NCBI GenBank assembly: GCA_009363875.1
Contig: CM018690.1
Span: 36,647,445 to 36,711,444, forward strand
Direction: 5' to 3'
From: Mikania micrantha
Taxonomy: Eukaryota; Streptophyta; Magnoliopsida; Asterales; Asteraceae
Length of the DNA: 64,000 nt
The notes under the pieces are model-generated. The model searched no databases. It saw only the letters and a program-made list of their open reading frames with translations, and had not been told where the DNA came from. Positions 55,430 to 64,000 of the stretch are shown here, in pieces. The stretch's first letter is position 1, and every line of letters starts with the position of its first letter. The translations under genes were made by a program, and so were the position numbers.

Positions 55430-55519
55430 AAAGCAAGTATTAATATATATATTAAAACATAACCAAAAGGAATAGTGTAAATATTAATATTATATTCAAA
55501 TAGTAAACATATACATACA

Positions 55520-55550
<31 letters not shown>

Positions 55551-55860
55551 TAAATAGTATAGATACTATACATATGGATATATATATAGTGAAAAAATCG
55601 TGGTTCTTTCTAGGTTTCGTGGTGTTTAGAGAATGTAACAGTAATTTATTTGTTCTTATAGATAATCAATGTTTGCTTATAAATTTAGGTTTTTTTTAAT
55701 TCAATCAATTGGTTGCCGGTGAGAATAATTTTGTGAGTAATATTTTCTATTTTTCGTAACATATTTGTATGGATTTTGTATGATTTTATGTTTTAATGAC
55801 AAATTAGTATAGAGTTCGTGATGAGAGATTTGATTTTACTATGCAACTTATATTTTTGCA
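55430..55860 (+). repeat. Left arm of a dispersed inverted repeat (partner 58385-58770)
   Basis: Contains TTCTTTCTAGGTTTCG, GGTTGCCGGTGAGAATAATT and GAGTTCGTGATGAGAGATTT. The reverse complements of all three occur in order at 58385-58770. Carries an (ACAT)n microsatellite at 55508-55549; the partner has (AT)n and (AC)n there. Confidence 0.85.
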
Positions 55861-55902
55861 AAAGATATATAATACACATTATCAGGATTGCATTGCAATA
55901 AC

Positions 55903-55933
55903 CCGCCGCAACGTGCGGCGTGGAAAAACCTAG
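55903..55933 (+). mobile_element. Helitron-like 3' end
   Basis: A GC hairpin GCCGCAACGTGCGGC is followed by GTGGAAAAAC and the terminal CTAG, with T next at 55934. This is the Helitron 3' signature (hairpin then CTRR, inserted between A and T). The 5' end (TC) was not located, so the element's extent to the left is unknown; it probably includes the arm at 55430-55860. Confidence 0.65.
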
Positions 55934-58384
55934 TTAAAGTTTAATGATTGAATCAGTATATCAATAAATGTTATTTTATGAGTGACGTAATTATTGATCA
56001 TCTTACCACTTGAATATTCATACTTGAGACAATATATATTTTTTTTTTTTGTTATTTGATGGTATTTTATTTTAACTAGTATTTTGACTTGTCGTATGTA
56101 ACGGGACATGTTTTGGTAGATTGTTGCACGAGACATTGTGAAACTACGTACCCATGATCTGCGACATGTAAAACTGTGAATATATTGTTTGAATAATATT
56201 TTATTGTTATTCACATTGTTGGTAAATTAATAATTTATTTTTAAGATTATATAAATATAGATGCTCATCGTTATGAAATGAGCATCTAATAACATGAAAA
56301 CCAATCTAAAAATTATTTCAATATAATACTTAAAACATACTCCATCATAAAAGTAACCGTCAAGCTAATAGATTGTAGGTGAAAGTATGACGATAATAAA
56401 ATAGAAGCATAAGAAAATATTAAGTAAAGTTAAAGTATAATAAAATTAAAAGGTTTCTTGTAGTGATAAAAAAAGCACCATATGGATTGTGGAGTAAAAA
56501 GAGCTATTTACTGTGCTTAACTGCTTAAGCTTTCTAAATGTTATAGGATAGAATTAATAAAAATATGGTACCTTTAATGATAAGATTAGATATATTATTT
56601 TTTTATTGAAAGATAAGAATACTTGCTCCCATTTTCAGATTTCGTTAGATATTTGTGGAAAAGATTTTGCTTTTTATAGAAAGTTACAAGCAAATTAACA
56701 TTTTCATGATTATTATACTTATTTAAATGTTTTATATGAGATACTATATTATTTTATGTCTCGTTAGTTCAATAAAAGATGATGTCTTCCTTTTACTCTC
56801 TCTTTTTTAATTAGTTTCCATTAAACTTAATTTATCAGCATATAAACCAACATTTATATGCATAAATTCAACATTTACTCATGTAACAATAGTTTAAAAA
56901 ACAATCTACATAATGAAATACCTACATTCAAAGTCGGCCCCAAGAACAAAAAAAAATTATGGGGCTTGGGCAAGAAAAAAATTTGAGCCTTTTTTAAGAA
57001 AATTAATTTATTAATTTATATATAAAAAATTAATAATATAATATAAAAGAAATATTTTAAAAAATTTGAACCCTTAAAAAGTCAAACCCAGGGTAGTCGT
57101 CCACTTTGTCTCTCCCGTGGGCAGGCAAAGCAAAGGTTGAGCCAAGCTACTTGTTCAATCTGGCTCCCATCTGTCCTCGATACCAGGAAATCGAAGGTGT
57201 GCCAAATCAAAGGGAGCAAATCAAAGTCAATTTAAAGTTGGGTCGAATTTATCAAGTCGGGTATCTGTATCGGTGGCTGTTGGCAATATTACACTTATAT
57301 ATATAATAATAAAAGTTTGTAACAACCTTAATTAATTTTTGCAACAAGTAAACAAGGCACAACATCACCTATCATTTGGGTTTTGGGAGCTTAAGGTACG
57401 GAGAAAGATTTTGAATTTGAAGATTTTAGATGAGATGATATTTAAATGTATTGGTTGTTTACGGATTAAAATTAAAAAAAAAAAAAACATTCGTTTAATC
57501 ATCAAGTAAATTAAATGCAATCGTGTCATCATCGTAAGTACCCGATCATATTCATCACTAAGTCACCGATCATTTCATATATATGTATTGTATTTAAGTT
57601 AAAATGTGTTATAAGTAAACAAATAGTACATTATGCTACAATTATTTACCCAAACTAACTAATTTCTTTTGATTTGGCTAAAAATTGTCACCTCCAAAAG
57701 AAAGTGATCACTACGTTTGTTTCATGATGATTTGATGGAAGCACAAAGATGGTCTAATAAGCGAGATGTAACAAATGTTTGGTGTTGCATCAGGAACACA
57801 TGGGTTTTGTGAACATAATGATGTTTGTAACTAATGCCAAGATGTCTACTCTACACCTAAAAAGTTTAAACATCATGAACATTTTTGGGGAATCATCTTG
57901 TACCTCGACTCTCAAACCCCAACTTAGTGAGGCTTAATATGATTAGTTGGTAGGGCCACACCAAAATGATGTCTTTTTTTTACGAGGATTTGCTAATCCA
58001 AGAACTTACGGTTTTGCTTATATCAATGAGTTGCTTGCCAAAACAATATACTATACATTTTGATAAGAAAGGTGTTTACCTTCTTACAAAGAAAATTTGT
58101 TCTCCCCAAACCAATGGAGCAGAGTGTCCTCGTTGACGCACTAGTTGAACCCTTAACTTGAGCTGGTACCTACTTACCACACCCCAATATGATAAGGTCA
58201 ACGTGACCAATGGTCACACAAGATATGGTTAATTTTCCCTGATGAGTGGTTTATCCAAAAACTTACGATTTTATTTTCTTCTGATGAGTTAACTCGTCCA
58301 TGTAAAATGTTTCTTAATAGAGATGATATCCACTTTTTTTTAAAAAAAAGGTTTAGTTCTTTGTTGTCGTAGAATATTATATGT
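55934..58384. other. Long AT-rich stretch without recognised gene
   Basis: A possible decayed Helitron terminus on the minus strand lies near 56084 (CTAGT reversed, preceded by CCCGTTACATACG). A 66-residue ORF at 57106 has no recognisable domain. No repeat arrays. Confidence 0.4.
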
Positions 58385-58679
58385 ATAATGAAATCAAATC
58401 TCTCATCACGAACTCTATACTAATTTCTCATTAAAACATAAAATCATACAAAATTCATACAAATATGTTACGAAAAATTGAAAATATTACTCACAAAATT
58501 ATTCTCATCGGCAACCAATTAATTGAATTAAAAAAAACCTAAATTTATAAGCAAACATTGATTTTGTATGAGAACAAATAAATCACTGTTACTTTCTCCA
58601 AACACCACCGAAACCTAGAAAGAACTACGATTTTTTCACTATATATACACACACACACATATGTATAGTATCTATACTA

Positions 58680-58718
<39 letters not shown>

Positions 58719-58770
58719 TACTATTTGATTAAAATATTAATATTTACACTATTCATTTTGGTTGTGTTTT
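58385..58770 (-). repeat. Right arm of the dispersed inverted repeat
   Basis: Reverse complement of much of 55430-55860, about 2.5 kb away, with the sequence diverging at its left edge (about 58370-58385). Includes (AT)n at 58684-58714. Confidence 0.85.
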
Positions 58771-61625
58771 AATATATATATTAATTATTTTTTTTGATTT
58801 TTATATCAAATGTTTAACTTTATATTTATGTAAATGATTATATCTAATTTTTTTTAAAAATGATAACGTTGGCTTTTAATTTTTAAATAATGTATGTCCG
58901 TTTATGTATGTAAACAAGTGCAAATCCTTAATGAACAAAAATGAACGGAAATTTTTGTTCAGTTATTGTTCGTAAACCGTTCGTTCGTGTTTATTCAGTT
59001 CGTTTACAACCCTACTAGCCTAACTCTCGACCAGCAGGATATAAAAGGTTTAAGACTTTAAGGATGCTTGTTTAATTACTCGTGTAGCCATTTCTGAAGG
59101 ATATGATATGCAAATTGACCAAGAATCCACACGTTTATACTCATTCCCTTGTAAGTAAGATCTTTTAACACATGACACCTCACATTCTCCACCACGAAAC
59201 ATACATGCCCTCTTGCATCGCTACACATGCATGACAACATCATGAAACGAAATTTTGGCTTTGCTTTAACTTCATAGCTTAATGGATGTTAATAGTTTGA
59301 GTCCTGCATGCAATGACCATTTAACCCCTTGATTTGGAAAAATTCGTCAATAATCGCTTTGAAATCTATCAGATCGTGTATGAAATAACTATCCGAAATC
59401 AATATTTCTACCCTTCCGAGTTCAAGAAACTTGATTTAGGGATAATCCAATAGAGAGAATTTCATTGATACGAAGTTCGATTAAATCTAATTCTGCAAGT
59501 TCGTTTTTCCTGACTTCTTGTTAATCACCAACCAACCGCATGACAGCTCTACCCCTAGGACCCCGCAAGGGGGCGACCCCCGCGCCTGGTCTGGAGCTTA
59601 GAAAATATTAAACGAGTGTGCACTCCGTACCTCCAACTATTTGAGATTTCTTTATATCCAATTACACTAAAATATACAACATAACATACATTATTTACAC
59701 AATATTTTGACATGTTATCATAGGTCAGTTGTTCGTCCATATATTTAGAACCTTTGGGTTTCCTATAGCTCTACAAGTTTTTTTTGAGCCTCAAGGATTA
59801 ACCATCCTTGTTGTATTTTAAATTTTAAGTAAGTAAAGTTTATAGTTACTTAAATAGTTAAATTCACCATGAAATAAATATGGGTCATCTATGTTTTTTT
59901 ACCGTGTTTTGCGTTTAAAATCTTACAGTTTACTAACACAAGATCATGTTAAATTTTCATCATTTTTACCAATTGTATAAATAGATTCTCATTGCAATTT
60001 CAACATTTTTTTTTCCAATTTTGTTGATTATTTTTCTTTGTATAGCACTATAGTCTATTGCATAGTTCATTATCTCCACTTTGTAGGCTTTTTAGATCAA
60101 TTTGTGCAACAAAAATTTTTAAAACAATTGATCAAATAAAAAAATTTTGATGACTCGACTCCGTAAATATACTTTTGACGTATACCGCAAAATTTTGACC
60201 CCAGTAAAAAAAATCTCTTGATAATAAGAATGTAAATCCAAATTGAGTAAGATATTGCTAAAAAAAACTATTAATGTTTAATTAGGTCACGCAACTTTCT
60301 CTTTCAAGGGGCAAGATTTATATTACAACTTCTAGCTTATGTTTATCTCTTATTTTATTATATCTCACTTTAATATGCAAATCTATGCAATTGAACACTC
60401 ACACGATTACTAGAAGATTAAAAAAAAACATGTTTAATTGAACGAGCAACTATGATGTATAATATATTAGTATAGCTTATTGACCTGTGTATTGCATATA
60501 ATTGTATAAAAAATAAATGTTACAAAACAATTATTGATAAAAAAACAGACATACGAATAACGTAAAATTTATAAAATTCAAGAAAAATAGAAAAGTACAT
60601 TTTATAAATATCTAAACACTTTTTAAACAATACAAACAAGATTTGAAAATATTGAATTTTCAAAATTATTAATTGAAAATGCTTAAATTTGAAATAATTG
60701 GATTTTTATTAATAATTAAAGAAAATAAATATTAGCTTTATTTTCAATTTGTAAGTTTGAATTGATTGCATCAAATGAAATTTATCTTTAAATTTGTTAA
60801 ATATATCATATGTGTTGCCTAGAAAAACATCACGTGGATATGTTAGAAAAACAAAATGTGACATATTATTATTATTTTATTATATATAATAAATATAGAT
60901 TATGCATTAACATACAAACCATTGAATTAATATCCTAATATATCATGTTTTTATATACTTTGCCACAATTTTTGAATCCGTGTGCAAGATTTGTTATGTC
61001 ACGGAAGTTATCAGATTAGATTAAGATATACGATTTGATGGACTATCAAAATAATATAAAACCATTAAGTTGATAATCTGGTGGCCAAAATAAGTTAGGT
61101 ATAAAAAACTTTAGTAGTACTATTTAATATTTAACAATGAAATATGCATGCCCTTTTTAGACATACAACTTTACATAGTTGTCACTTATTAGTTGCAACC
61201 TGTTTTTCAAGTATTTTTTTATTAAACATATTTTTATTTAACGTGATCACTTTTGTATGTACATACTTTTTAAAGGACTTCTTTAAATTAAATAAAAAAA
61301 AATTAGAGAATACACATATTTTTTGCCAAATTTTTAAATATTTTTATGTAAGTCAATCTTAAAAATGAATTAGATGTTGTTATTGATTTGAAATCTTAAA
61401 AATAAATATGTGATCCACATTAAACCCGAATAAAAACTTAGATTTTGAATAAACAAATCAATTTAATGGAGGTTAATATGAATCATATATTTATTCTCAA
61501 GTAAAACAGTATCTTTGTAAGATTAATATATATTTAAACCTTGGTTTCAATGAGAAAACCATAAAAACCACTTTTTGTGGTCATTATTTCGACACATCAG
61601 CACCACCATGAGGAGAGACTGAAGG
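58771..61625. other. Intergenic, one degraded MITE edge, no gene
   Basis: GTTCGTTTACAACCCTA at about 58999-59015 looks like the right edge of a hAT MITE of the TAGGGGTGT type; its left edge was not found. Around 59555-59595 is a GC-rich patch (GACCCCGCAAGGGGGCGACC) of unknown origin. The rest is AT-rich. Confidence 0.45.
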
Positions 61626-62161
61626 TAGGGGTGTAAACGAACCAAGGCAGCTCGTGAAATACTCGGGATCGGATCGGTAAAAAGCTCGAACGAGCCGAGT
61701 CTTAACGAGCCCGAGCCCGAGCTCGAGCCCAAAAATATGGCTCGTTTAGTTATCGAGCCCGAGCTCGAGCTTTACATATCGAGCTCCAGCCGGCTCGCGA
61801 GCCTTAACGAGCTTTCTGAAAATATAATTTTTATTTATTATATTAAGTGTTTATTTATAAAATTAATTCTTTTTTTATATAAAATTATGATAAATATATT
61901 TAAATTAAATATTTTATGTTAAATTTAGAAAATATAATTAAAAATATAATTAAATTAGTAATTAAAGTAGATAAATTAAATAAATAAAATCTAAACGAGC
62001 CGAGCCGAGCCTGAGCCCGAGTTTATCTAAACGAGCCGAGCTCGAGCCTAGTAAATAAAACTCTTAACGAGCCGAGCTCGAGCTCGAGCCCGAGTTTCTC
62101 TAAACGAGCCGAGCTCGAGCCTTAACGAGCTCGGGATCGGCTCGGCTCGTTTACACCCCTA
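61626..62161. mobile_element. hAT-type MITE with GAGCCGAGCTCG core
   Basis: Ends TAGGGGTGTAAACGA and its reverse complement, with a perfect 8-bp duplication ACTGAAGG (61618-61625 and 62162-62169). Each arm consists of GAGCCGAGCTCGAGCC variants around an AT-rich centre, so the element is largely palindromic. Confidence 0.92.
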
Positions 62162-62169
62162 ACTGAAGG

Positions 62170-63062
62170 GTATAAAGGTCATTTTACGCTTATATATTTT
62201 TACCCAACATTTTAAATTATCTAATACTATATGAGCTGAATATCATCCCACCAAAATTCTCTCAAAAATTCTTAAAAATTCGTTACATGTGTGTTACACT
62301 TCCGTTAGCTTTGTTTTTTCCATTTTTTTAATATTCGCATTTTATACAGCAAAAGACTACCACTTGTGTTGTTACATGTTTTACACAAATCAGTGGTTTA
62401 GAATTGAGTTTTCATGATTTTCTCTTAAAAACTTGGTTTTCAAATTATTATTTCCTTATATGAATAATATGACTCTAATGATTATTTATCTAATTAATAA
62501 ATTGACTAAATAGCCTTTTCAGATAGCTAATTATTCAATTGATGTAATTACCTAGTCTATCATAATTAGGATTTCTACTTGGATGTATCTATTGAAAAAC
62601 ACAAATTACGAATTTCCAAAACCCTAAGAATTGTGTGATCTTCTATACCTTCTGAAACGTGTTCATTGGAATGCCTAAATCCATCATCACGATATACCCT
62701 AAACGGAAATTCAGTCAAATCTACATGTAGAAATTATGTCATCAATCAATTTTGTATTTACAAGATTCACATGTTCATCTGATTACTGCTCTACTCCTAT
62801 AATTGTCATTTGTATTGTTTATGATTTAGTTTAGGAAACGATCAAATAACTTTTATAAGTTAACATTTAATTCCATCCCCATCCTCTTGAGCAAATATAA
62901 CCTAGATGATAGGAGTTCAAAATTTCAAATAGATATCATTGTTTCTATACGGTTTTACTATCCCTCTAAATCTTTGATTACAACACATCACCGCATAGAA
63001 CGACCTGTTCGTTTCATTCAACACTAAATTCATCACCACACTTATTTTTATTTATACTCTTA
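62170..63062. other. Intergenic, nothing recognised
   Basis: No ORF or repeat of note. Confidence 0.4.
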
Positions 63063-63092
63063 CTAGATTATTACCCCGTGTATTACACGGAT
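63063..63092 (-). mobile_element. Helitron-like 3' end, minus strand
   Basis: On the minus strand a hairpin CCGTGTAATACACGG is followed by GGTAATAAT and CTAG, with T next. This is the common plant Helitron terminus. The body would extend right, through AT-rich sequence; its 5' end was not found within the window. Confidence 0.7.
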
Positions 63093-63957
63093 TAAATATA
63101 AAGCATTAAATAATTAGTAATAAAAATTTAAAAAAATAAACAATTTGTTATAAATTAAGTAGATTACGTATTAATGAGTATTTTAAGTAATAAAATAATA
63201 ATTAAAAATTTTTAATAACTAAAGAAATAATACATGACCTACTTGTTTTGAAAGAAACATATTTTTGAACTAATTGATGTTACAAATTCATTTACTTTTC
63301 TATTAAAAACTAATTGTTACAAATCAAGAAAATAATGTATAATTTATATAATTATTAAAGTTAAATAACTTAATTTCATAATATCATTTAACATAAATAA
63401 CTAAAGTTTAATTTTTCCAATCATTTTTAAAACTTTTGGTTGAACATAATTATTTTAAGCAATTTGTTTTAAGAAACATCATTTGTTTATAAAAATACCA
63501 ATATTTGAAAACTATGATTTATAGTGTATTTTATTTAATTTTTGAAATTTGTTTTTATTAAACTTTTATTTTCTAAAAATACTAACTTTTCTAACTTTAA
63601 AAAAAATGATTTTTAGAAAGTTTCATGTTTTATAAACTTTTTTTTGAACTTTGCTTTTTAATAAAAATATTTGATTTTAATTTATTAAAAACTATTTTCT
63701 TGCATGTAAAAAGACAAATAATATTATTACTCATTAATATTATAAGTATTTAATATGAGAGAATGTATATAATTAATAATTAAGTTAGAGAATTTAATAA
63801 AATCATAGAAAAATGACAAGTGGCAAGAAAGCATGAAAATATGACATGTGGCAAAACTTATTTTTGTTTATTAGAATAGAAAGATTTTTAGCATGTTTCA
63901 TTTTTTTCTTATCATTTATCATCTTGTTTTTTACTTTCCTAAGGGTGCACAAGGAGT

Positions 63958-64000
63958 TAGGGGTGTTAATTTTACCCGAACCCGAACCAAAACAACTCAA
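63958..64000. mobile_element. hAT-type MITE, left end only
   Basis: TAGGGGTGTTAATTTTACCC followed by GAACCCGAACC at the window edge matches the ends and style of the other hAT MITEs here. Truncated by the window boundary. Confidence 0.7.

Noticed and set aside
57106..57306. 66-residue ORF as a host gene fragment
   Set aside because: No recognisable domain, no splice context and no upstream coding continuity.
59550..59600. GC-rich patch suggestive of rRNA or organelle DNA
   Set aside because: Too short and not recognisable as any rRNA or plastid segment; left as unexplained.
60465..60500. Possible Helitron end (GACCTGTGTATTGCA)
   Set aside because: Hairpin is not self-complementary and no proper CTRR-T terminus is present.

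Overview
The window reads as repeat-rich plant nuclear DNA. It is AT-rich, its coding signals are split by GT-AG introns, and I recognise no host (non-transposon) gene, rRNA or functional tRNA. The element repertoire is typical of a large angiosperm genome: CACTA, PIF/Harbinger, hAT and foldback MITEs, tRNA-derived SINEs, Helitron ends, Ty1/copia, Ty3 chromovirus (Tekay-like) and Ty3 Tat. The family mix, especially LTRs that begin TGTCACACCCC, resembles Asteraceae. That is an impression from memory and is unchecked.

Left part (1-14033): a foldback MITE (1109-1485); a complete 4.0-kb CACTA element (1602-5647, TSD AAG) with a multi-exon transposase gene on the minus strand; a Tourist-like MITE; three SINEs with clear target-site duplications (7107, 10313, 13258); a compact 1.5-kb PIF/Harbinger element with an open transposase (8330-9858, TSD TAA); and several hAT-type MITEs with ends close to TAGGGGTGT.

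Centre (14034-42709): a tower of four nested retrotransposons, all read on the minus strand. The base is a Tat element (14034-42709, TSD GTAAA) with gag, protease, RT, a double RNase H, integrase and a spliced antisense ORF next to its 3' LTR. Into its 3' untranslated region went a long coding-free LTR unit (17635-35885, TSD TATAC). Into that went a Tekay-like chromovirus (18197-32959). Into its RT domain went a gag-only copia element (23762-28669), flanked by an unusually long 21-bp duplication. The copia and the long LTR are unrelated, yet both carry dense CGAACC/GGTTCG arrays.

Right part (42715-64000): a foldback element; a 556-bp tandem duplication carrying a long (TATG)n tract; a second copy of the long LTR in the opposite orientation (44287-51484), itself interrupted by a 2.9-kb solo LTR (46023-48922, TSD CCCAT); further MITEs, minisatellites, a large dispersed inverted repeat, two Helitron-like 3' ends and AT-rich filler.

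No host pathway is encoded here. The elements relate to each other as insertion layers. The CACTA and Harbinger transposases and the Tat antisense ORF are the best-preserved coding units. All the LTR pol genes are interrupted or carry stops.
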